DNA of 64,000 nt from Fibrella forsythiae (lineage in GTDB: Bacteria; Bacteroidota; Bacteroidia; Cytophagales; Spirosomataceae), in NCBI RefSeq assembly GCF_017353175.1, contig NZ_JAFMYW010000011.1, positions 62,001 through 126,000 of the forward strand. The letters are read 5' to 3'. The stretch's first letter is position 1. The number at the start of each line of letters is the position of its first letter. This document shows, piece after piece, positions 25,485 through 33,929 of the stretch. The notes below the pieces were generated by a model that was not told the origin of the DNA, ran no database searches, and was given only the letters and a program-made list of their open reading frames with translations. The position numbers and the translations under genes are program-made.

Positions 25485-26102
25485 ATGTATAACCGCAGGA
25501 AGTTTGTCAGTGAATTGGCCCTATTTAGCGCTGGAGCCGGTGCATTCATAATGCCTCATAACGGGGTAGCTTCTACGCTCGTAGATGAGGCTAACATCAA
25601 TCATATCGGGCCTAAAACGGGTTTTACACCACAGATAGGTACGTTACTCTCCATGCTGGACTGGGTGAGCGACTCCGTGATTAGATACAATTCGAAGTTA
25701 AGCGTAGAACAACTGGATTTCCTTTTCGATAAAGAGTCAAATACCATTGGCTCGTTGATGCTGCATTTGGCTGCCACCGAGGTCATTTATCAGGATATTA
25801 CGTTTCACGGTCTCCAGGACTTTTCGGCAGCCAACAAACCCAAATGGGGGGCGGCTATGGAATTGGGTGAAAATGCCAGAAACCAGATCAAGGGAAACCC
25901 ATTGAGCTACTACAAAGATGCCTTTGACGAAGTGAGGGCAGTCACCAAAGCGGAAATGAAAAAACGCGATGATGCCTGGCTTTTAGCTGGCGAAACCAAA
26001 GACTGGGACTGGAACAACTACTGCAAATGGTTTCACGTTACGGAGCACTACGCCAACCACCGTGGGCAGATGACGTGGTACGCTAAGCGGCTGCCGAAGT
26101 AG
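25485..26102 (+). CDS. DinB-family protein with twin-arginine leader
   Basis: A 205-residue protein. It starts with NRRKFVSELALFSAGAGAF, a twin-arginine type leader, followed by a four-helix-bundle DinB domain. The metal-binding His residues are visible in SLMLHLAATEVIYQD and FHVTEHYANHRGQM. DinB/YfiT proteins bind nickel or zinc, and some act as thiol transferases; no activity can be assigned. Export of a folded metalloprotein by Tat would fit. It is the first of three neighbouring genes with Tat-like leaders. A 94-base gap follows the extended reading frame of the fusion gene. Confidence 0.82.
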   Translation: MYNRRKFVSELALFSAGAGAFIMPHNGVASTLVDEANINHIGPKTGFTPQIGTLLSMLDWVSDSVIRYNSKLSVEQLDFLFDKESNTIGSLMLHLAATEVIYQDITFHGLQDFSAANKPKWGAAMELGENARNQIKGNPLSYYKDAFDEVRAVTKAEMKKRDDAWLLAGETKDWDWNNYCKWFHVTEHYANHRGQMTWYAKRLPK

Positions 26103-26120
26103 GTGTAGACTCTCAACGGC

Positions 26121-27260
26121 TTACCAGTACCCAAATTTCTTTTTCGGAAAGATCGATTTCGGGATCATCGCGTGAACGCCCAGCACCTGATCGACCACCT
26201 GACTGATTTCGAGATCGACGCCGGTGCTGGCAATCGACAGTGCCTGATTGAAGGTGAAGCCTAGTTCGGTCTGTATGAATTGAACGGCTTCAGCAAGGGC
26301 CTGTTTCATGGCTTTGTTCAGGTCTTTATCCAGGCCGACGGCGATGAAATGGGTGGGTGTTTCGGCGCGCGGCATTTTCAGCCCGCTGCCTTTATGCACA
26401 ATAAACTGGGCGGTCAGGTTCACGGCGGTTTCAATGGCCACGCCGCTCACCTCACCGTTCCCCTGCGCTGCATGTCCATCGCCGGTTGTGAACAACCCGC
26501 CCGGTACCGACACAGGCAGGTGTAAGGTTGAGTGTTTAGTCAGGTGCTTGATGTCCAGATTACCGCCGAAGAACCCCGGCGGAATAGAGCTGACGCGCCC
26601 TGTTTCGGCGGGGGGCGACAGGGCCATAACGCCCATGAACGGTTTTAGGGGTATTTCGACCCCGTCGATGAACGTACCTGTGCGACGTTTGGCATCGTAG
26701 CGATACACGAACGTTTCGCGTTGCTTCACGAGGTCGGGAATACCGCCACCACCCGGCCACACGCTGTTTACACCAAAGTCGGCGGGCAGCGTCAGGTCGA
26801 GAATGCGAATTTCAATATGGTCGCCGGGTTGGGCGTTTTCGATGTAAATCGGCCCGGTAAGCATATGGCCGCGAATGCCCGATGGTTCGGGTTTTACATT
26901 CTTCATGATGGCAATAACCTCCTTCGCATGCTCGTCGATGGGCAGGTTATTGGTCTTGTAGAACGCCTCCGGGTCTGTGCGGCTCACGCCCGATGGGTTT
27001 ACAGTTTGAATCTCAACAATATCGCCGTCTTTGATGCGACTCACTGGCGCAACGTCGGCCCCGAAATAGCCCCAGACCATATTTTCGGGTACTGACCGAA
27101 CCACGCTATCTGGCTTGATGCGTTCTGGTTTGGCTGGTTCAATCGTCGTTGCGGCCTGTGCCGTTTCAGTCGATAAGGCCTGAAGGATGGTCGGGAGCGT
27201 CAGTGCGGCCGCACCCCGCTGGGCCGATTGCCGAAAAAAACGGCGTCGTGAGTGATGCAT
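26121..27260 (-). CDS. Tat-exported acetamidase/formamidase-family amidohydrolase
   Basis: A 379-residue FmdA/AmdA-family enzyme that hydrolyses short aliphatic amides to acid and ammonia. The leader HSRRRFFRQSAQRGAAALTL has a twin-arginine motif and ends near AQAA. The family core is clear: GPIYIENAQPGDHIEIRILDL, then GFFGGNLDIKHL, and the active region TTGDGHAAQGNGEVSGVAIE. Periplasmic location is unusual for characterised formamidases but recurs in Bacteroidota homologues. It converges with the DinB gene (18-base gap) and is divergent from the PLP-enzyme gene. Confidence 0.9.
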   Translation of the reverse strand: MHHSRRRFFRQSAQRGAAALTLPTILQALSTETAQAATTIEPAKPERIKPDSVVRSVPENMVWGYFGADVAPVSRIKDGDIVEIQTVNPSGVSRTDPEAFYKTNNLPIDEHAKEVIAIMKNVKPEPSGIRGHMLTGPIYIENAQPGDHIEIRILDLTLPADFGVNSVWPGGGGIPDLVKQRETFVYRYDAKRRTGTFIDGVEIPLKPFMGVMALSPPAETGRVSSIPPGFFGGNLDIKHLTKHSTLHLPVSVPGGLFTTGDGHAAQGNGEVSGVAIETAVNLTAQFIVHKGSGLKMPRAETPTHFIAVGLDKDLNKAMKQALAEAVQFIQTELGFTFNQALSIASTGVDLEISQVVDQVLGVHAMIPKSIFPKKKFGYW

Positions 27261-27459
27261 AATTTGTTGATGATTGGTTGTATCTGGATGATTTGCTTGC
27301 TTCGTCAGTAATCTGGATCGTGAAGCAGCTTATAAGCATGGCACTTTTGCAATGCACGAAAATAGCTCGTTAATGCCGAAGAAATTGATTGTGATGGATT
27401 CCGTTTGCCTAATTTAATTTCGTTATTTTACGGATGACTTCGCAATCAACGAACTAGGT

Positions 27460-28752
27460 ATGGCTTCTCGCAGACATTTCCTTCGCCAAACTGCCGCCGC
27501 TGCTACGGGGGCGCTTACACTGCCACCGTTTTTGCCTCAAGTGGTAGGCCAATCGTTGCCTAGCGCTGACCTGAAGTCGCCGTTGGAATGGGCGCAGGAT
27601 GAAGATTTCTGGGCGCGTATCAAGTCGGAATACACGGTGTCGCCCAACATCCTGAACCTGAACAATGGCGGCGTTTGTCCGCAACCCAAAGTGGTGCAGG
27701 ATGCGCACATCCGATTTTATCAGTACTGCAATGAAGCGCCGTCGTATTATATGTGGCGCATTCTGGATCAGGGTCGTGAGGCACTGCGCGATAAACTGGC
27801 CGAGCTGGGGGGCTGTTCGTCGGAAGAAATTGCCATCAACCGGAACGCCACCGAAGGTCTGAATACCGTGATCTTCGGTCTGAACCTGAAAGCGGGTGAT
27901 GAAGTAGTGCTGACCAAACAGGACTACCCCAACATGCTGAACGCCTGGAAACAGCGCGAAAAACGGGATGGCATCAAACTGGTTTTTCTGAATCTGGAGT
28001 TGCCGAGTGAGAATGAAGCGGCACTGGTTGATCAATATGTCAAGGCATTTACGTCGAAGACGAAGGTGGTGCATATCACGCACATGATCAACTGGATTGG
28101 CCAGGTCATGCCCGTTCGGAAGATCGCCGATGAAGCACACAAACGCGGTATCGACGTCATTGCCGACGGCGCCCACTCGTTCGCCCTGTTCGATTTTAAA
28201 ATCCCTGATCTGGGTTGCGATTATTACGCTACCAGTCTCCACAAATGGCTGGGCGCTCCGTTTGGCAGTGGCATGTTGTATGTAAAGCAAAACAAGATCA
28301 AATATGTGTGGGCGCTACTCTCGAATAACGAACCCGATGGCCCCGATATCCGCAAATTTGAGAGCCTGGGAACGCGGTCATTCGCCTCAGAAATGGCCAT
28401 CGGAACGGCCGTTGATTTTCATAACGGCATCGGCTCAGCGCGCAAGTTTGCCCGGGCTCATTATTTGAAAAACTACTGGATGGAACGCGTTCGGGACGTA
28501 CCTGGCGTGAAAATTCACACCTCGCTCAAACCAGAATGGGCGGGTGCCGTGGGGCTGGTGTCCATCGACGGCATGAAGGCAACGGAGGTCGACAGTCAGT
28601 TGATGGGCAAGTACAAAATTCACACCGTCGGTATCGATTGGGAAAACATCCACGGCGTTCGGGTGACGCCCCATATCTACCATTCGCCCAAAGACCTCGA
28701 CCGGCTTGTAGCAGCCATAACGACCATTGCCGGTAAATCACGGAAGAGTTAA
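27460..28752 (+). CDS. Tat-exported class V aminotransferase-fold PLP enzyme (isopenicillin N epimerase-like)
   Basis: A 430-residue PLP-dependent enzyme. The leader ASRRHFLRQTAAAATGALTL is a twin-arginine signal. The fold-type I core includes NLNNGGVCPQPKVVQDA, the phosphate-site region NRNATEGLNTVI, the Asp that pairs with the PLP ring nitrogen in IADGAHSF, and the Schiff-base Lys in TSLHKWLGAPFGSG. The nearest familiar relatives are isopenicillin N epimerase and cysteine desulfurase-like proteins. Tat export is sensible for a cofactor-loaded enzyme. Whether it acts as an epimerase, lyase or aminotransferase cannot be told. It is divergent from the acetamidase gene, with a 199-base shared upstream region. 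Confidence 0.88.
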   Translation: MASRRHFLRQTAAAATGALTLPPFLPQVVGQSLPSADLKSPLEWAQDEDFWARIKSEYTVSPNILNLNNGGVCPQPKVVQDAHIRFYQYCNEAPSYYMWRILDQGREALRDKLAELGGCSSEEIAINRNATEGLNTVIFGLNLKAGDEVVLTKQDYPNMLNAWKQREKRDGIKLVFLNLELPSENEAALVDQYVKAFTSKTKVVHITHMINWIGQVMPVRKIADEAHKRGIDVIADGAHSFALFDFKIPDLGCDYYATSLHKWLGAPFGSGMLYVKQNKIKYVWALLSNNEPDGPDIRKFESLGTRSFASEMAIGTAVDFHNGIGSARKFARAHYLKNYWMERVRDVPGVKIHTSLKPEWAGAVGLVSIDGMKATEVDSQLMGKYKIHTVGIDWENIHGVRVTPHIYHSPKDLDRLVAAITTIAGKSRKS

Positions 28753-28834
28753 TCGTGGACTCGCGCTACAGCTCAGGTACGTTGTTCACCCGTTGACCAT
28801 ATCCGCGTGTTTGCTGCGTCGGGAGCGGGCAAGC

Positions 28835-31800
28835 TCATTTCCCCATTTGTAGCATGATGTTTGGACAACCCGAACAGCGACAATCGGTGCTCAACAGCGT
28901 CAGCGGCACGTCGACCGTGCAGAGGCCTCCCGCACTGAACAACCGAACGGTATACGCCTGGCTTGAAGCAGGATTCGCCAGACCCGCGAATGTTACGGCG
29001 CCACCTGCAACCAGCCGATTACTGGCAGCTCCGTAAGCAGGGCCACCCGTGTAGCTACTGGCCGCCAAAAAATCGGCGCGTTCGGTATTCTGTAAGGTTG
29101 TAAAACGGATGCTGGCATCCTGATTTGCCGTGCCCCCGCGGCAGGTGGCCAGCGTTACGGTTGGCTGCTGGGTGTAAGCAGGCGTAGGCCTGACAACGAC
29201 CGTCTGCGAAGTTGTAGCAGAGCACCCACTGGCTGCCAGACACGTCACCGAATAGCGGGTCGTCACTAGCGGAGTTACCATAATTGATGAGGAGGTGCTT
29301 CCTGTGCTCCATTGCAGCGTTCCTCCGGTGCAACCCGTTACGGTCAGAGTCGCAGACTGGCCAGCACAAAGCGTGGCTGAGTTAAGCGTCAAGGTAGGCG
29401 TAGAAGGTTGCGCGTTGACGGTCACGGAGGTAGGCGCTGAGGTGCACCCGCTGCTATTGCGTACCGTGACCGAGTAGGACCCCGGTGCCACCCCGGTGAA
29501 AACGCCGGTGGTGTTGCTATACGTGGTTCCGTCAATGCTGTACGTCAAGCCTGAGCCAACGGGTGCAGAAATGGTGATGGTACCGGTTGCCAGTGTGCAA
29601 CTGGGTTGAGTGCTCACGGTAGCCGTTGGCGCTACCGGGGTAGGGGGCTGGGCATTGACGGTTACGGCAGTAGGCGCTGAGGTACACCCGCTGCTATTGC
29701 GCACGGTAACCGAGTAAGAGCCGGGAGCCACACCTGTAAACGTACCCGTGGTGTTGGTATAATCTGTTCCGTTGATACTGTAGGTCAGGCCCGTGCCTGT
29801 GGGTGCAGTAATGGTAATAGTGCCTGTAGATAGCGTACAGCTAGGTTGGGCGGTTACGGTAGCCGTTGGTGCCACCGGAGTAGGGGGCTGAGCCGTGACC
29901 GTGACGGAGGTAGCCGCCGACGTACACCCGCTGCTATTGCGCACAGTAACCGAGTACGATCCGGGAGCTACACCTGTAAACGTACCCGTGGTGTTGGTAT
30001 AGCTTGTGCCGTCTATGCTATACGTTAAGCCTGGCCCTACAGGAGCCGTAATAGTGATTGTGCCTGTGGCCATCGTGCAACTGGGTTGAGCGGAGACACT
30101 TACGGTTGGGGCGATAGGGGTGGCCGGTTGCGCATTTACGGTTACTGACGTAGCAGACGATATGCAGCCGCTGCTGTTGCGAACGGTGACTGAATACGAC
30201 CCGGGCGCCACGCCGCTGAAAACACCGGTGGTGTTTGTGTATGTCGTTCCGTCTATGCTGTAGGTTAAGCCAGTCCCCGTAGGAGCTGTGATGGTGATCG
30301 TGCCTGTCGCTAACGTGCAACTGGGTTGAACAGTTACGGTAGCCGTTGGTGCTAGCGGGGTAGGGGGTTGCGTGTTGATAGTCACAGCAGTAGGGGCTGA
30401 GGTACACCCGCTGCTGTTGCGCACGGTAACCGAGTAAGAGCCGGGAGCTACGCTGGTGAAGATGCCGGTAGTATTGGTGTATGTCGTTCCATTGATGCTG
30501 TAGGTCAGGCCTGTTCCTGTTGGCGCGGTAACAGAAATCGTTCCGGTTGCCAGTGTACAACCAGGCTGTAGCAGGCTGATGCCTGGAGCCACCGGGGTGG
30601 GAGGTTGGGCTGTAACCGTCACGGAGGTAGCCGCTGAAATGCAGCCCACCAAGTTTCGGTCGGTGACCGCGTAGATACCAGGCGCTACGCCGGTGAATAC
30701 GCCCGTCGTGTTGGTATACGTCGTTCCATCAATACTATACGAAAACCCCAATCCTGTAGGGGCTGTGATGGTGATGGTACCGGTTGCCAGCGTACAGTTT
30801 GGTTGGGCTGTAACGGTAGCCGTTGGCGCTGCAGAAGCAAGTAAGGCCTGGTTGACAGTGACGACTGTAGCGGCAGACGTACAGCCACTACTATTACGAA
30901 CCGTTACGGAGTATGACCCCGGCGCCACACCCGAAAAAACGGTTGTGCCTGAGTAAGTTGTTCCGTCGATACTGTAAGTCAGGCCTGTACCCGTAGGGGC
31001 CGTGATCGTAATTGTTCCGGCAGGGTTTGTACAGGTTGGCTGTGAAGTCACGCTTGCCGTTGGTGCCGCTGGGGTTGGGGGCTGTGCGTTGACCGTCACT
31101 GATGTAGCTGGCGAAATACACCCACTGACCGTATTGCGGACGGTGACCGAATAACTGCCCGGTGCCACGCCGGTAAATACGCCGGTTGTATTGGTGTACG
31201 TCGCTCCGTCGATACTGTAGGCTAACTGGCTTCCTGTGGGAGCAGAAACGGTAATGGTACCGGTTGCCAGTGTACAATTGGGCTGAGCCGTTACGGCGGC
31301 CGTCGGTGCAAGGGGTGTGGTTGTATTACTGGAAACAGTTGTCGTGGCTACCGCCGTACAACCACTGGCCGTGGTAACAAGAACCGTATACGTACCTGCC
31401 TGCGTAACCACAGCCGTGTTGGCAGCGCTTGTCTGGTTAAGTCCCGGCCCTGAAAAAGCATAGCTGGTGCCAGACGTACTACTGGTGGCGGTTAGTGTAT
31501 TGCTGGTTACCGAACAAGTTAGCGTTCCCGAATTGGACAGGGTAACGGTAGGGGGGGCGTCAACGGTAACCGACGTGGTGGCTGTACTGGTACAGGCCGA
31601 GCTTGAGTTAAGGCTATTGGTCGTTGTCACGCTGAATGTGTACACACCGGCCGTAAGCCCGCTGACCGTAACCGTGCTGCTGGTGCTAGGCGAGCCAATG
31701 ACACCACTTGGTCCCCTGAAGGTGTAGGTCGTCACCCCAGATGCACTTGTGCCGGGTGTCGCCGTTAGACTGATGGTATTGCCAACGCAAACGGCTGGTG

Positions 31801-32953
31801 ATCTGGCAGTTAAGATAGGTTGGATCACCCGAAATGTGACGGAGGTTATCGTCTGGTTCCCTACGTTATCCTGCGCAAAAAAAGACGTGACCGACGTACC
31901 CTCGGTGGTCGGCGTAAAAGTGAACGCAGACGTTACCGTATTGGAACCCGTGACGGGAGAGAACGATGCGCCCGACGGAAGCCCCACCCCCTGCAGGGTA
32001 ATGGTGTTGCTGGTTGGGTCGGTGTCGGTAGCCCTAACGGTGAAGTTTATCGGACAGCCGACGTAAGTCTGGATCGTTGAATTGTTGGCGGGCGTAATAC
32101 CCCCATACACAAAAACGGGTGGGTCACTGGCCGCCACGATCTTGATGAGGAAATCAATGACAACGAACGATTTGCCATCCGATATCTTGATGATGGCATT
32201 GTATAGCTGGTTAACCGCTTTGGGCGACCGGGTATCGAAAGTAGCAACACCAGCTGATGTTATAGAAAAGCCAGTTGGCTGCGTGAAGGCATATGTTGCA
32301 CCCAGATCGGCCGCCGTGGCCAGACTGAAGGTGAGTGGGTTACCATCCGGATCGGTAGCGGGCACCGTAAACGTTGCCGCCGACTGACTCACGGGCAAGT
32401 TGACAATTGGGGGCAGGGTCGACGAGGGAGGCAGATTGGCATTGTTAATACCCAAATTCACCAGCGAGGTGATCCGGTAACGGCCATTTGAATTATTCTG
32501 TAACGAAGCAAGCCGTGCACTCGATTCAATGAAGGCAGTTACGGCGGCGGCGGTGACTGTTGTGCTGTAGGTATGAGTGAGCGTAGCTTCACCATACAGA
32601 TAATCGTCGGCTGCGTTAATGGTCGTTACCGTGAAATCAAATACAGAGATTGAGGTTCCATCGCCGTAGTTGAACGCTGCTCCGGAATTGGCGCTGGTAT
32701 TAGTCACCGTTGAGCCGACGGTTGGGGTCGGCGTGAAAAAACCCAGCCTGAACCCCATGGTGAGTTTAAACTCAATGGTACGGCCCGATGCATCAGAAGG
32801 TAATTGTCGCCAGGTAAGGTTGCCATACCGAAAATGAGTGGCCTGTGCGGCAGATAGGGATATGAACTGGCCAACCAGCACGAGTAGAATAACCAGCCAG
32901 CGCCTCCCTATGCCATACTGCTCAGGCCCCCAAGAACTATATCCATTCATCAT
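28835..32953 (-). CDS. Large secreted SprB-repeat adhesin-like protein
   Basis: A 1372-residue secreted protein. The signal peptide (WLVILLVLVGQFISLSAAQA) is followed by THFRYGNLTWRQL, a start typical of Bacteroidota surface proteins. Residues ~180-280 are cadherin/Ig-like (TFTVPATDPDGNPLTFSL). Further Ig-like modules lead to eight tandem ~80-residue SprB-type repeats with S-I-D/N-G-T-x-Y-T-N-T-T-G-x-F, A-P-G-S-Y-S-V-T-V-R-N and S-G-C-T. The C-terminus is Cys-rich (DCRCSGCPNI) and lacks an obvious type IX secretion C-terminal domain. SprB-type proteins act in gliding and surface adhesion in relatives; a role here is inferred. No gliding genes are nearby. Confidence 0.85.
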   Translation of the reverse strand: MMNGYSSWGPEQYGIGRRWLVILLVLVGQFISLSAAQATHFRYGNLTWRQLPSDASGRTIEFKLTMGFRLGFFTPTPTVGSTVTNTSANSGAAFNYGDGTSISVFDFTVTTINAADDYLYGEATLTHTYSTTVTAAAVTAFIESSARLASLQNNSNGRYRITSLVNLGINNANLPPSSTLPPIVNLPVSQSAATFTVPATDPDGNPLTFSLATAADLGATYAFTQPTGFSITSAGVATFDTRSPKAVNQLYNAIIKISDGKSFVVIDFLIKIVAASDPPVFVYGGITPANNSTIQTYVGCPINFTVRATDTDPTSNTITLQGVGLPSGASFSPVTGSNTVTSAFTFTPTTEGTSVTSFFAQDNVGNQTITSVTFRVIQPILTARSPAVCVGNTISLTATPGTSASGVTTYTFRGPSGVIGSPSTSSTVTVSGLTAGVYTFSVTTTNSLNSSSACTSTATTSVTVDAPPTVTLSNSGTLTCSVTSNTLTATSSTSGTSYAFSGPGLNQTSAANTAVVTQAGTYTVLVTTASGCTAVATTTVSSNTTTPLAPTAAVTAQPNCTLATGTITVSAPTGSQLAYSIDGATYTNTTGVFTGVAPGSYSVTVRNTVSGCISPATSVTVNAQPPTPAAPTASVTSQPTCTNPAGTITITAPTGTGLTYSIDGTTYSGTTVFSGVAPGSYSVTVRNSSGCTSAATVVTVNQALLASAAPTATVTAQPNCTLATGTITITAPTGLGFSYSIDGTTYTNTTGVFTGVAPGIYAVTDRNLVGCISAATSVTVTAQPPTPVAPGISLLQPGCTLATGTISVTAPTGTGLTYSINGTTYTNTTGIFTSVAPGSYSVTVRNSSGCTSAPTAVTINTQPPTPLAPTATVTVQPSCTLATGTITITAPTGTGLTYSIDGTTYTNTTGVFSGVAPGSYSVTVRNSSGCISSATSVTVNAQPATPIAPTVSVSAQPSCTMATGTITITAPVGPGLTYSIDGTSYTNTTGTFTGVAPGSYSVTVRNSSGCTSAATSVTVTAQPPTPVAPTATVTAQPSCTLSTGTITITAPTGTGLTYSINGTDYTNTTGTFTGVAPGSYSVTVRNSSGCTSAPTAVTVNAQPPTPVAPTATVSTQPSCTLATGTITISAPVGSGLTYSIDGTTYSNTTGVFTGVAPGSYSVTVRNSSGCTSAPTSVTVNAQPSTPTLTLNSATLCAGQSATLTVTGCTGGTLQWSTGSTSSSIMVTPLVTTRYSVTCLAASGCSATTSQTVVVRPTPAYTQQPTVTLATCRGGTANQDASIRFTTLQNTERADFLAASSYTGGPAYGAASNRLVAGGAVTFAGLANPASSQAYTVRLFSAGGLCTVDVPLTLLSTDCRCSGCPNIMLQMGK
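29400..31320 (-). repeat. Eight tandem ~240-bp coding repeats (SprB-type)
   Basis: Eight direct repeats of about 80 codons each lie inside the adhesin-like gene. The best conserved core encodes TYSIDGTTYTNTTGVFTGVA and PGSYSVTVRNSSGC. The repeats towards the protein C-terminus (29400-30600) are most alike at DNA level, and the first ones are more diverged. This suggests recent recombination or slippage at that end. Copy number is likely to vary between strains. Confidence 0.88.
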
Positions 32954-33354
32954 ATCTACTCCTGGTGTGCCCTGACTGGTTTCATCAGGCAGTATGTCGT
33001 GGCCAGTATTAGATTGTTAACTCATTAGAGAGTTAGTCCATAGAATCAGTAGCCATTTTTGTGCCAGTACTGCCCCGTCCGGCATAAATGTTTTGCTGAA
33101 ATAGGGCACTCGCTGCCTCATCGGGTTGTAAGCTCCTCGTAGCGAGACAGCTGCAAAAGAGGCCGTTCGATCAATTTCAACTTCACGGCAGCAGGGGCCA
33201 TCTGTCTTGAGCGCGCACCCTTATCGCATTATTATCTGGAGATCTGGCAGGGGGTAGCTCAAAAATCATGCAACACTTCGAGGGGCTGTGTAAGGCGCAT
33301 CTGGAAGATAGGCAGGCATGTAGCGTAGACTATTTGCATGGCCTGCCGCGAGGT
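32954..33354. other. 401-bp intergenic region without a recognisable gene
   Basis: The stretch between the YwqK-like gene and the adhesin gene (both minus strand) should hold the adhesin promoter. I found no convincing TAnnTTTG box, hairpin, RNA gene or repeat. An open plus-strand frame from 33268 mostly overlaps the YwqK-like gene and does not look like protein. Confidence 0.5.
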
Positions 33355-33921
33355 TTACAAATGACTCACCGGCATGCAGCTTTTTACGGATACGATGCCG
33401 TAGGTTCTCTTATATCGGATCGTATAGTTCGACACAAGCTGTCCCGATTCATTCCAAACGCGCTGAGGGCCTTCCTGTTCACCGGCCAGGTACGTGCTTT
33501 CTTCCCGCTTTTTGCCGGTTGGAAAGTAAACACGTTGAAGGCCGTCGTACTCGTCGTCCTTGTATTGAAACGCGTAACGGAGCTTGCCGTTGGGCCACCA
33601 CTGTCTGAACTGTCCTTCCTTTTTACCATCGATAAACAAACGGACCAGTAGTTTTTCGCCCGTGTTATACCAACCTGTTGCCACGCCGTTCTCTCGCCCG
33701 TCAAGAATTGGTAGCCGGTAAACGATCCGGCCATCGCGCTCTTTCTCGACCATATAGCCAGAAAATAGCTGGCCCTCGTAGAGCCAGCCGTCGTCGGTTT
33801 TCCGCAGGAGCGTATCGTAGTTGACCACCTCAACATTAGGCGGCGTTCCGGGCCGGTCTGAATTGACCTGCAAACACCCAAACACCATGAATAAGAGGGC
33901 AACAGCCAGTAAATACCTCAT
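33355..33921 (-). CDS. MORN/YwqK-like repeat lipoprotein
   Basis: A 188-residue lipoprotein with a signal peptide ending in the lipobox FGCLQ. The body carries repeats of the MORN/YwqK kind: G-x-Y-N-T-G-E-K-L-L, GKKEGQFRQWWPNGKLRYAF, DDEYDGLQRVYFPTGKKREE and GEQEGPQRVWNESGQLV. Such proteins are often called YwqK-family antitoxins, but that name has little functional weight in Bacteroidota. The gene follows the multicopper oxidase gene after only 8 bases, so the two are probably cotranscribed. A chaperone or surface-binding role is possible; nothing in the sequence decides. Confidence 0.82.
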   Translation of the reverse strand: MRYLLAVALLFMVFGCLQVNSDRPGTPPNVEVVNYDTLLRKTDDGWLYEGQLFSGYMVEKERDGRIVYRLPILDGRENGVATGWYNTGEKLLVRLFIDGKKEGQFRQWWPNGKLRYAFQYKDDEYDGLQRVYFPTGKKREESTYLAGEQEGPQRVWNESGQLVSNYTIRYKRTYGIVSVKSCMPVSHL

Positions 33922-33929
33922 AGGGCGAG

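Noticed and set aside
29400-31320. Regularly spaced ~240-bp repeats
   Set aside because: They lie in one open reading frame and encode SprB-type protein repeats, so they are coding repeats and not an array or insertion element.
33268-33651. Open plus-strand frame of 127 codons
   Set aside because: It overlaps the YwqK-like lipoprotein gene on the other strand, and its translation has no coherent hydrophobicity pattern or motif.
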